A stretch of DNA of 12,537 nucleotides from Pseudomonadota bacterium. GTDB taxonomy: Bacteria > Myxococcota_A > Polyangia > Polyangiales > Polyangiaceae. Under the pieces are notes generated by a model. The model did no database searches, was not told the origin of the DNA, and saw nothing but the letters and a program-made list of their open reading frames with translations. The position numbers were made by a program, and so were the translations under genes. Each line of letters begins with the position of its first letter. Within the stretch, counting starts at the first letter, position 1. Positions 1-6,104 of the stretch are shown here, in pieces. The stretch covers positions 1 through 12,537 of the forward strand of contig QGUH01000022.1 in NCBI GenBank assembly GCA_003242355.1, given 5' to 3'.

Positions 1-331
1 CGGCTCTCGAAACGACGGACGCCGAAACGGGCGTATCCGCCGATGCCGTGGAGCCAGCGACCGCGAGTGAGGCCGCGTCGGGCCACCCACGTGGGCCCAG
101 TGCGGCTCTCGAAACGACGGACGCCGAAACGGGCGTATCCGCCCATGCGGTGGAGCCAGCGACCGCGAGTGAGGCCGCGTCGGGCCACCCACGTGGGCCC
201 AGTGCGGCTCTCGAAACGACGGACGCCGAAACGGGCGTATCCGCCGATGCCGTGGAGCCAGCGACCGCGAGTGAGGCCGCGTCGGGCCACCCACGTGGGC
301 CCAGTGCGGCTCTCGAAACGACGGACGCCGA
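1..331 (+). repeat. 102-bp in-frame tandem repeat, about 3.25 copies
   Basis: The same 102-bp unit starts at 1, 103 and 205, with a fourth partial copy at 307-331. Copies are almost identical at the DNA level; the clearest differences are a GAT/CAT (Asp/His) and a GCC/GCG change near 144-149. The unit is a multiple of three and encodes 34 residues, so copy number can change without breaking the frame. The array may continue to the left of the window. Near-identity at synonymous sites points to recent expansion by slippage or unequal crossover. Confidence 0.95.
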
Positions 332-1019
332 GGAGGCGATGGCCGACGTCGAGGCAACGTCGCCGAACGACGCGGAAGGCCGTCCGCGCGGCAGCGCCCT
401 CCTGGGCGTGTACGGGGGACCGGCGTTTCGGCAGCGGCACCAAGACGGCTTCAGAACGCCGCTCGCCTACGATTTTGGGCTTACTCTAGCGGTGGCTCGT
501 TTGGAGTGGCCCGTGTCGGTCGGGCTCGGCGTCGGCGCGACCCTCCTGGACCAACAGGTTCGCGACGGGCCGACCGTCATCAGCTTTTACGACGGAAGCC
601 TGGTGTTGGAGGAGCTCGACGAAGGGTACTCGGTGGATCTCCGGCGTATCGAGGCCGTGGTGCGCTGGCAACCGTTCTGGGGCTCGGTGCGACCATTCGT
701 CGAAGCGAGTGGGGGGCTCGCTATCCTGCACACCACGATTCTCGGAGTCGAGGAACGCGACGACTTGGGCGCGCTCTTCGGCGCGACCGTTGGGGCCGAG
801 ATCGAGCTCGTCTCCTTCGTCAAGGATGCGAATCACCACGCCGGTTTGTTCCTCACGGTCGGTGTGCGCCGCACCTGGACGACGACGTTCGATCGCGTGG
901 TCGTCGGTCCCGCCGCCACCGGCAGAACGGGGCCCGTCGTCGATCGCGAGCCGCTCCGACTCTGGCTGCCGTTCGTCGGCGTCACGATCTCGGGCCGGGA
1001 TCGCCCAAGCGACGGGTAG
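1..1019 (+). CDS. Probable outer-membrane beta-barrel protein with N-terminal 34-residue repeats (5' end missing)
   Basis: The frame is open from the left edge (first full codon at 3), so the true start and any signal peptide lie outside; the GTG at 48 is only an internal Val codon inside a repeat. The visible part begins with Ala/Glu/Thr-rich 34-residue repeats (core PATASEAASGHPRGPSAALE), three and a half copies, followed by a short acidic linker. From about position 390 the protein changes to alternating hydrophobic and polar stretches with Gly and aromatic residues (LLGVYGGPAF, YDFGLTLAVARLEWPVSVGLG, PFVEASGGLAIL, LWLPFVGVTISG). That is the pattern of amphipathic beta strands in outer-membrane barrels and Omp-like porin folds. 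It ends with TAG at 1017-1019. No specific family was recognised and the barrel call is inference. The last codons lie in a 145-bp tandem duplication shared with the convergent Uma2 gene. The repeat tract may act as a periplasmic or surface spacer. Confidence 0.6.
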   Translation, partial: ALETTDAETGVSADAVEPATASEAASGHPRGPSAALETTDAETGVSAHAVEPATASEAASGHPRGPSAALETTDAETGVSADAVEPATASEAASGHPRGPSAALETTDAEEAMADVEATSPNDAEGRPRGSALLGVYGGPAFRQRHQDGFRTPLAYDFGLTLAVARLEWPVSVGLGVGATLLDQQVRDGPTVISFYDGSLVLEELDEGYSVDLRRIEAVVRWQPFWGSVRPFVEASGGLAILHTTILGVEERDDLGALFGATVGAEIELVSFVKDANHHAGLFLTVGVRRTWTTTFDRVVVGPAATGRTGPVVDREPLRLWLPFVGVTISGRDRPSDG

Positions 1020-1209
1020 CGGGCTCATCCGCGGCGGCGGAGCTCGGCCTCGAGCTCGCGAATGAGGCGTTACGGTGCCCGTCGTCGATCGCGAGCCGCT
1101 CCGACTCTGGCTGCCGTTCGTCGGCGTCACGATCTCGGGCCGGGATCGCCCAAGCGACGGGTAGCGGGCTCATCCGCGGCGGCGGAGCTCGGCCTCGAGC
1201 TCGCGAATG
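932..1209. repeat. 145-bp tandem duplication across the convergent gene junction
   Basis: Positions 932-1064 and 1077-1209 are identical by eye over 133 bp (offset 145), separated by 12 bp (1065-1076) that look like a decayed unit end. Copy 1 holds the real 3' end of the left gene (TAG at 1017-1019). Copy 2 holds the real 3' end of the Uma2 gene (stop at 1170-1172 on the minus strand). Each copy contains both stop codons, so before duplication the two genes would have ended five bases apart. The duplication left both products intact and inserted about 145 bp of spacer. Confidence 0.93.
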
Positions 1210-1937
1210 CGCCGTTCGGCGGCCGCGCGCGCTTCGGCTTCCCGCTGTCGCGCCTCGGCTTCCCGCTGTCGCGCCTCGGCTTCCCGCTGTCGCGCTTCGG
1301 CTTCGCGTTCCGCGGGCGTGGGATAGAGGTGCTTGCCCTCGGGGTCGTGGCTCAGGCGGAGCAGGCCCCGGGCGCGGGAATCTTCCACCACCACCCAGAA
1401 GCCGGGGAGGCACTGGCTCGCGGCGCTCCAGCCAACGACTGCGCGTTCGACGAGGTCGCCTTCTACCCGATCCCAAATGCGGAGGGACATTGGCTCGGAT
1501 TCGGGATCGAAGCGGACGAGCTCCTGGATGCCGAGGCGGCGATACTTTTCCAGCTTGTCATCCCAGTTCCGATCGCGCGCGTCTTCGGAGCTGATGATTT
1601 CGACGGCGACGTGCGGCGCGCCTCGCTCCCACACCTTCCAGCTTCGGAATTGATCATCAGGGACACCGAGGCGGACGAAGGCGTCGGGCGCCAGGCACTG
1701 GCTGGGATCGGTCGGGTCCCAATACACGAACTGATCACAACCGATCGCTGCAGTCTGGGAGAATGCCAGGTCGAGGATCTGGTAAAGCGTCGTTCGCTGC
1801 CAGAGGTGACGTTTGCTCTCAGGCACGAGCTCGAAGTCCGGAAAGTGAATGGGCCTCGGCGCTCGGAGGTAGCGGTGCTCGCCCACGGAGAACGCCGTTC
1901 CAGGCTCCACGGCACCTTCCAGCTTCGGGGCGGTCAT
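1170..1937 (-). CDS. Uma2-family (DUF820) PD-(D/E)XK nuclease-fold protein with heptad-repeat tail
   Basis: This 255-residue protein has the Uma2 core in the expected order: PDAFV at 84-88 (Asp85), VAVEIISSE at 110-118 (Glu113), then DDKLEKYRRLG at 126-136 (Lys128) and a strand like the usual W-x-D-P (ELVRFDP). These match the restriction-endonuclease-like active site of the family, so metal-dependent nuclease activity is possible but unproven. Residues about 209-255 form a charged coiled-coil-like tail with three copies of the heptad AEARQRE followed by AERRIRELEAELRRR. The start ATG at 1935-1937 has GGGAG directly against it and no well-spaced Shine-Dalgarno. A TAAAGT hexamer (1949-1944 on the minus strand) begins 12 nt upstream, which would suit a leaderless mRNA. 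Uma2 genes are often multicopy and their physiological role is unknown. A likely orphan 5' copy lies near 8392-8467. Confidence 0.92.
   Translation of the reverse strand: MTAPKLEGAVEPGTAFSVGEHRYLRAPRPIHFPDFELVPESKRHLWQRTTLYQILDLAFSQTAAIGCDQFVYWDPTDPSQCLAPDAFVRLGVPDDQFRSWKVWERGAPHVAVEIISSEDARDRNWDDKLEKYRRLGIQELVRFDPESEPMSLRIWDRVEGDLVERAVVGWSAASQCLPGFWVVVEDSRARGLLRLSHDPEGKHLYPTPAEREAEARQREAEARQREAEARQREAEARAAAERRIRELEAELRRRG
1229..1312 (-). repeat. 21-bp coding tandem repeat in the Uma2 tail
   Basis: Four consecutive 21-bp units start at 1229, 1250, 1271 and 1292; the middle ones are nearly identical and the fourth is diverged. On the minus strand they encode the heptad AEARQRE. The unit length keeps both frame and coiled-coil register, so expansion lengthens a helix without disruption. 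Confidence 0.93.
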
Positions 1938-2153
1938 CTCCCAACTTTACCTTCTGCATGCGAGCGATCCAATCGGTCGCACGGGGCGAGGGTTGCGCAT
2001 TTCAGCGAACATGCAGGTTCGATTGCGCACGTTCGAAGACGAACGGGAAGGGAGGCGCTGTCGGTGGGCTCCGCTCCCCGGTGCCGAAGTGCGGAACGAC
2101 GGATCGACCCCGACGGGGATTGCCGACCAATCGGACCGCGCATCGAGAGGCGC

Positions 2154-2487
2154 GGAAACGGCTCTCGTCGGACCCCGACGGAGGAAACGGCTCTCGTCGA
2201 ACCTGACGGAGGAAACGACTCTCGTCGAACCTGACGGAGGAAACGGCTCTCGTCGAACCTGACGGAGGAAACGACTCTCGTCGAACCTGACGGAGGAAAC
2301 GGCTCTCGTCGAACCTGACGGAGGAAACGACTCTCGTCGAACCTGACGGAGGAAACGACTCTCGTCGAACCTGACGGAGGAAACGGTTCTCATCGAACCC
2401 GACGGAGGAAACGGTTCTCATCGAACCCGACGGAAACGACTCTTCGTTGGATCCCGACGGGGGAAACGACGCTCGTCGGACTCCAGG
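2154..2487. repeat. 28-bp tandem array (about 12 units), intergenic
   Basis: The marker GGAAACG recurs at 2154, 2183, 2211, 2239, 2267, 2295, 2323, 2351, 2379, 2407, 2432 and 2462. Spacing is exactly 28 in the middle and 29, 25 and 30 at the edges. Inner units alternate between two variants (AAACGGCTCTCGTCGAAC and AAACGACTCTCGTCGAAC). Units at 2379 and 2407 share a different variant (GGTTCTCATCG), and the outer units are more diverged, as expected for an array growing from the inside. The A variant contains CGAC-TCTC-GTCG, a 4-bp stem with a 4-nt loop. The period is not a multiple of three, there are no unique spacers, and the array lies between divergent promoters. Confidence 0.93.
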
Positions 2488-2681
2488 GAGGTGGTCGTTC
2501 GAAGGGCACGGACCCCGAGCGGTGTGACGAAGTGCCGCGGGTCGAGGACGCGCGGTCCGGCTGGAGGGAATCTTGCAGCGGGATCCCGACGCAGATGCGT
2601 CGGATGGACGTCGGCGCTCGAAGGATCTCCGTTGAGAGCCGACGAGCGCCGTTCGACTCAGTGCGCACGGCACGACGAGAC

Positions 2682-2702
2682 TGCACGACGCAACGGCGTG
2701 CA
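2682..2702. promoter_or_regulatory. Inverted repeat just upstream of the dehydrogenase ribosome binding site
   Basis: TGCACG (2682-2687) and CGTGCA (2697-2702) are perfect 6-bp inverted arms around a 9-nt loop. They end four bases before the GAGGG ribosome binding site. The element could be an operator half-site pair or a small 5'-leader hairpin. A 6-bp palindrome is expected fairly often by chance in high-GC DNA, so this is a weak call. Confidence 0.3.
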
Positions 2703-2705
2703 CGC

Positions 2706-2710
2706 GAGGG
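2706..2710 (+). promoter_or_regulatory. Shine-Dalgarno that decides the dehydrogenase start
   Basis: GAGGG at 2706-2710 lies one base before the ATG at 2712 but seven bases before the in-frame ATG at 2718. The second spacing is normal for translation initiation, so 2718 is preferred as the start codon. Confidence 0.55.
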
Positions 2711-2717
2711 TATGACG

Positions 2718-3725
2718 ATGGCCGAAGCGGCACGAACCGCTCCACCGGAAATGGGAATCGTCGGGCTCGGTCGAATGGGCGGGAGCCTGGCACGGCAGGC
2801 GCTTTCGAAAGGCATCCGCGTCGTGGGCTTCACGCGCAGCGGCGTGCGCGAAGAGCTCGTACGGGCGGGAGTGGTTGCGGCCAAGGCGCTGGAGGAGCTG
2901 CCGCGAGGGCTGCGTCGGCCGCGCGCGGTGTTTCTCTACGTGCGGGCAGGGCCGCCGGTCGACGAGACGCTCGAACGGCTCGCGTCGGTGCTCGAGCCAG
3001 AGGACGTCGTCGTCGATGGCGGCAATTCGTATTGGGGCGACTCGCGGCGCAGAGCGCAGCGGCTCGCCGAGCGAGGGCTGCGCTTCGTCGACGTCGGCAC
3101 GAGCGGTGGAGTTTCGGGAGCGCGCCACGGAGCATGCTTCATGGTCGGAGGGGACGACGCCGCGGTTGCGCGCGTCGAGCCGCTGCTCCGAGCGCTCGCG
3201 GTCCCCGGCGGATTCGTGCACGCGGGCGCGTCGGGAGCGGGGCACTTCACGAAGCTCGTTCACAACGGCATCGAGTTCGCGATGCTGCAGGCCATCGGCG
3301 AAGGCATCGCCCTGCTGGATGCGTACGACGAGCGCCTCCCGATCGCGGAGATTCTCGGCTGCTGGCGGAACGGCTCGGTGATTCGTTCGTGGCTCGTCGA
3401 GCTGATGCACGAGCAGTACGCGGCGATGCGCGGCCTCGAGCAAGTGCCCGCGCACGTCGAGGACACGGGCGAGGTGAGCTGGCTCGTGAGCGATGCGCTC
3501 GAGCGCGAGGTGCCCATCCCCGCTATCGCTCAGTCGGTGATGCAGCTCTTCGAGTCGCGCGATGCGCGGCAGATCGCGGCGCGCGCCGTGGCGGCGATGC
3601 GCCGTGGATTCGGCGGGCATCCGCTCGGGCACGCTCCGGCCGTCGTCGAAGGTCGCCGAACCGCGCGCGTCGGCGCCATCGTCGAGGCGCCCGGCGTCGA
3701 CGAGCACCCACCGGCATCCGAGTGA
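2718..3725 (+). CDS. gnd: 6-phosphogluconate dehydrogenase, short form (decarboxylating, Gnd-related)
   Basis: The predicted 335-residue protein oxidises and decarboxylates 6-phosphogluconate to ribulose 5-phosphate in the cytoplasm (pentose phosphate pathway). The N-terminal Rossmann motif GIVGLGRMGGSLA is followed by VVGFTRSG, where an Arg after the second strand could contact an NADP phosphate. The substrate-side signatures are all present: VVVDGGNSYWGDS, FVDVGTSGGVSGARHG with CFMVGG, and GAGHFTKLVHNGIEFAMLQAIGEG with the catalytic Lys and the His-Asn pair. The length fits the short ~300-residue branch rather than the ~470-residue classical enzyme. The last ~35 residues are family-unlike and charged. 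The frame stays open back to 2532, but that extension has no similarity to the family; ATG 2718 is chosen for its Shine-Dalgarno spacing, with ATG 2712 the alternative. It is followed 18 bp later by two MgtC-like genes, probably one transcript. Confidence 0.9.
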   Translation: MAEAARTAPPEMGIVGLGRMGGSLARQALSKGIRVVGFTRSGVREELVRAGVVAAKALEELPRGLRRPRAVFLYVRAGPPVDETLERLASVLEPEDVVVDGGNSYWGDSRRRAQRLAERGLRFVDVGTSGGVSGARHGACFMVGGDDAAVARVEPLLRALAVPGGFVHAGASGAGHFTKLVHNGIEFAMLQAIGEGIALLDAYDERLPIAEILGCWRNGSVIRSWLVELMHEQYAAMRGLEQVPAHVEDTGEVSWLVSDALEREVPIPAIAQSVMQLFESRDARQIAARAVAAMRRGFGGHPLGHAPAVVEGRRTARVGAIVEAPGVDEHPPASE

Positions 3726-3743
3726 TCCTCGGGCGAGCTCTGG

Positions 3744-4238
3744 ATGACCGTCGCGAATCTCGGCGTCTCCGAGTTGCTCGGCTTGTTGCTGAAGCTCGTT
3801 GCTTCCTACCTGTTTGCGCTTCCGCTGGGTTGGGAGCGCCGAGTCGTCTCGGCGGTGCACATCGGGTTGCGCGTGCTCCCGCTCATCTCGGTAAGCTCGT
3901 GCGCTTACGTGTTTCTCGGGCAACAGCTCTTCACCGGTTCCGACTCCAACGAACAGGCGAACATGCTGCAGGGCTTGATGACCGGAATCGGCTTCGTCGG
4001 CGCCGGCGCGATCATCAAGGAACGGGGACGGTCGAGCGGGGTCGCGACCGCGGCCGCGATTTGGGCGACGGGCGGCATCGGCGCTGCGATTGCATACGGC
4101 TACTACGTCCTCGCCGCGGCGCTCAGCCTCTCGAGCCTGTTCGTCCTGGACATCACACCGATGCTCGCGGAGCGTGCTCGCCTCGTGCGGCGCTCTCGCC
4201 GACGAAACCGGGATTCCGAGAAGCCGGGGAGCGAGTGA
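3744..4238 (+). CDS. MgtC/SapB-family inner-membrane protein (first of a tandem pair)
   Basis: This 164-residue hydrophobic protein carries the MgtC/SapB signatures: SYLFALPLGWERR at 21-33, HIGLRVLPLISV at 39-50, GLMTGIGFVGAGAIIK at 77-92 and GVATAAAIWATGGIGAAIAYGYY at about 99-121. Four or five transmembrane segments are visible (about 10-29, 44-61, 76-92, 100-121 and 122-138), followed by a basic cytoplasmic tail. It lacks the C-terminal ACT-like domain of Salmonella-type MgtC, so it is the short form. MgtC proteins are linked to growth at low Mg2+, and in some pathogens to survival in macrophages and modulation of F-ATPase; the role of short forms is mostly unknown. The gene starts 18 bp after the dehydrogenase stop. 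Its own stop TGA shares one base with the ATG of the next MgtC gene, which suggests translational coupling. Confidence 0.93.
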   Translation: MTVANLGVSELLGLLLKLVASYLFALPLGWERRVVSAVHIGLRVLPLISVSSCAYVFLGQQLFTGSDSNEQANMLQGLMTGIGFVGAGAIIKERGRSSGVATAAAIWATGGIGAAIAYGYYVLAAALSLSSLFVLDITPMLAERARLVRRSRRRNRDSEKPGSE

Positions 4239-4729
4239 TGCCCTTTGCGAGCCCGGACCAGCACGTGCTCGACACGCTCGTCGCGATTGCGGCAGCGTAC
4301 CTGTTCGCTCTACCACTCGGTTGGGAACGAGAAGCCGCCGGGACGCCGCGCGTGGGATTGCGCACGTTGCCGCTCGTCTCCGTGGGAACGTGCGCGTACC
4401 TCTTGCTCAGCCGCTATCTCTACCAACGCGGGATCCTCGGCGCCGATGGGGAAGCACGCCTGCTTCGAGCGGTGATGACGGGAATCGGCTTCATCGGTGG
4501 CGGCGCCATTCTCGAACGTCCGAAACGCCGAAAGGGCCAAAGTGGAGTCACGACCGCGGCGTCCGTTTGGACCGTGGGCGCGATTGGCGCCTCGATCGCG
4601 CACGGCTACTACTCGGCGGCTGCGCTCCTCGCCCTGACGAGCCTCTTCGTCGTCGGGCTCTCCGAACGGCTGCTCATTCGGAAAAAGCGCGCCGACTGGC
4701 ACGGCGAGCGCGACGAGCACCGTGATTGA
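4238..4729 (+). CDS. MgtC/SapB-family inner-membrane protein (second of a tandem pair)
   Basis: This 163-residue paralogue of the preceding protein shares AYLFALPLGWERE at 20-31, VGLRTLPLVSVGTCAYL, AVMTGIGFIGGGAIL at 78-92 and the TTAASVWTVGAIGASIAHGYYSAAALL block. Hydrophobic segments are at about 11-27, 43-58, 79-93, 105-124 and 125-142, with a charged C-terminal tail. The ATG at 4238-4240 overlaps the upstream stop by one base, and GGGGAG just upstream is a good Shine-Dalgarno, so coupled translation of the two paralogues is likely. The pair is probably an old tandem duplication: the motifs are conserved but the connecting loops and both termini differ. A heterodimer is possible but only inferred. 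The gene ends seven bases before the stop codon of the convergent sulfatase gene. Confidence 0.93.
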   Translation: MPFASPDQHVLDTLVAIAAAYLFALPLGWEREAAGTPRVGLRTLPLVSVGTCAYLLLSRYLYQRGILGADGEARLLRAVMTGIGFIGGGAILERPKRRKGQSGVTTAASVWTVGAIGASIAHGYYSAAALLALTSLFVVGLSERLLIRKKRADWHGERDEHRD

Positions 4730-4736
4730 GCGCGGC

Positions 4737-6062
4737 TCATCCGTCGGAGCGAGCCATGGTGGCCGGCGTGTATTCGAGGGCGACGGCGGCGTCTTCGGGG
4801 CGTGGGGGCATCGAGGCGTCCCATTCGAAGTAAGCGCGCCGAAGCTCCTCGAACTTCTCGGGCTCGCGGTAGCGGAGGTTGGCGCGCTCGCGTTCGTCGC
4901 GCGAGAGGTCGAACAGGAACTCGGCGCCGTCGATCGAGAGGTACTTCCAGACGCCGGAGCGCACGGCCTTCTGGTTGCGATGGACCATGCGCCAGTAGAG
5001 ATTGCGCTCGACTCTCTCCCCGAACAAATCGATGCCGTCGAGCGGATAGGCGGGATGGGGCGAGACGCCGGCCGCCGCGAGGAACGTCGGCGTCCAGTCC
5101 ATGCCGATGGCGAGACGGTCGTCGGTCGTGCCCGCGGGGAGACCCTTCGCCGGCCAGCGGACGATGTACGGCACGCGGATGCCGCCCTCGAGCAAGTCCA
5201 TCTTCTTGCCCATGAGCGGGTAGCCGTCGGAAAACCGCTCGCCTCCGTTGTCGCTCGTGAAGACGACGAGCGTATCGTCGCGGGCTCCGATCTCGTCGAG
5301 CGCCGCGAGGACGCGGCCGATGCCTTCATCCATGAGACGAATCATCTCGAGGTACGTTCGGACGGAGCCGCCGTCGAGGTGCGCGAGCCTGCGCCCGATA
5401 CGCTTCGACTCCTCGCGGTCTTCCCGCGTTTCCCAGGGCCAGTGCGGCGCGTTGTAGTGCAAGGAGAGCAAGAACGGCTGCTTCGCGGACTGCCGCCGGA
5501 CGAACTCGACGGCTCTGTCGGTCAAGAGATCCGTCAGATACCCTTCTTTGACGACTTCCTGGTCGCCTTCCCAGAGATCGTGACCGTGGAGCCCCTGGTG
5601 GCTGAAGAAGTCGACGGCTCCGGTGCGGTGCCCGAAGAATTCCTGATAGCCGCTCTTGAGCGGGCCGTACCAGGGGAGCGAGCCCAAATGCCATTTGCCG
5701 ACGAGCGCGGTGGCGTAGCCCGCGTCGCGCAAGAGCGAGGCCATGGTCGGGTGTTCCGGCGGCAGGCCCAACGCCGGCGAAGCGCTGGCAATCGGCTCGT
5801 CGAAGCCGCCACGGATGCGGTGCTGATAGCGTCCCGTGGCGATCGCCATGCGTGACGGCGAGCAGACGGACGAGTTGGCGTAGCCGTTCGTGAAGCGCAG
5901 CCCTTGGCTGGCGAGTTTGTCGAGGTTCGGCGAACAGGGCGCTCTGCCGCCGTAACAGTGCAGGTCGGCATAGCCGAGATCGTCTGCCAGGATGAACACG
6001 AAATTGGGCCGATTCGACGGGTTTCCGTGCCGTTGGTGGTTCCGCTTCTCTTCGTTGGCCAT
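4737..6062 (-). CDS. Type I (formylglycine) sulfatase, arylsulfatase-like
   Basis: The 441-residue protein has the alkaline-phosphatase-fold sulfatase layout. It starts with PNFVFILADDLGYADL (19-34; Asp27 and Asp28 bind Ca2+), then the activation signature CSPSRMAIATGR (67-78), in which Cys67 would be oxidised to formylglycine. GKWHLG (122-127), HWPWETR near 207, SDNGGE (270-275) and GGIRVPYIVRWP (293-304) supply other active-site and fold elements. The family hydrolyses sulfate esters of steroids, phenols or sugars; this substrate cannot be told from sequence. No signal peptide or lipobox is visible (the N-terminus MANEEKRNHQRHG is polar), so a cytoplasmic location is likely, unlike most sulfatases. 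GGAGG lies eight bases before the ATG at 6060-6062. The gene follows the BASS transporter by 42 bp on the same strand, suggesting one transcript. No maturase gene is seen in the window. Confidence 0.94.
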   Translation of the reverse strand: MANEEKRNHQRHGNPSNRPNFVFILADDLGYADLHCYGGRAPCSPNLDKLASQGLRFTNGYANSSVCSPSRMAIATGRYQHRIRGGFDEPIASASPALGLPPEHPTMASLLRDAGYATALVGKWHLGSLPWYGPLKSGYQEFFGHRTGAVDFFSHQGLHGHDLWEGDQEVVKEGYLTDLLTDRAVEFVRRQSAKQPFLLSLHYNAPHWPWETREDREESKRIGRRLAHLDGGSVRTYLEMIRLMDEGIGRVLAALDEIGARDDTLVVFTSDNGGERFSDGYPLMGKKMDLLEGGIRVPYIVRWPAKGLPAGTTDDRLAIGMDWTPTFLAAAGVSPHPAYPLDGIDLFGERVERNLYWRMVHRNQKAVRSGVWKYLSIDGAEFLFDLSRDERERANLRYREPEKFEELRRAYFEWDASMPPRPEDAAVALEYTPATMARSDG

Positions 6063-6104
6063 GGTGTCGTCCTCCGAGTCGGGGTGGTGCGGGGCGCGCG
6101 CGAC

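Larger units (their letters stand above)
1938..2711. other. 774-bp divergent intergenic region, no convincing gene
   Basis: This gap separates the starts of the Uma2 gene (minus) and the 6-phosphogluconate dehydrogenase gene (plus). About 1938-2153 is unique sequence with two short inverted repeats: CGAAC/GTTCG near 2006-2021 and CGTTCG/CGAACG at 2030-2045. From 2154 to about 2487 it is a 28-bp tandem array. From about 2490 to 2711 it is unique and ends in an inverted repeat and a Shine-Dalgarno for the dehydrogenase. Open frames cross the array on the minus strand, but only because the repeat unit has no stop codon on that strand. Nothing in the gap resembles a known protein or RNA. Confidence 0.75.

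Noticed and set aside
1965..1976. 12-mer CCAATCGGTCGC shared with about 8477
   Set aside because: It lies upstream of the Uma2 gene but inside the remnant in the opposite relative orientation, and similarity does not extend convincingly; probably chance.
2154..2487. CRISPR array
   Set aside because: Units follow each other directly without unique spacers, the period is only 28 bp in total, and no cas gene is present.
2532..2717. N-terminal extension of the 6-phosphogluconate dehydrogenase
   Set aside because: The added 60 residues are Arg/Ser-rich and unlike the family, and a Shine-Dalgarno places the start at 2718.
1947..2884. Long minus-strand open frames (148, 263 and 164 codons) across the repeat array
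   Set aside because: The 28-bp unit has no stop codon in any minus-strand frame, so the openness is automatic; the translations are Ser/Arg/Phe repeats that change phase and resemble no family.
2658..4316. 552-codon minus-strand frame opposite gnd and mgtC
   Set aside because: It lies opposite recognised genes, is Arg/His/Ala-rich, and is a typical shadow frame of high-GC DNA.
4727..4739. Bidirectional terminator at the convergent MgtC/sulfatase stops
   Set aside because: TGAGC-GCG-GCTCA contains both stop codons, but the stem is only five base pairs with a three-base loop and no T-run on either side.
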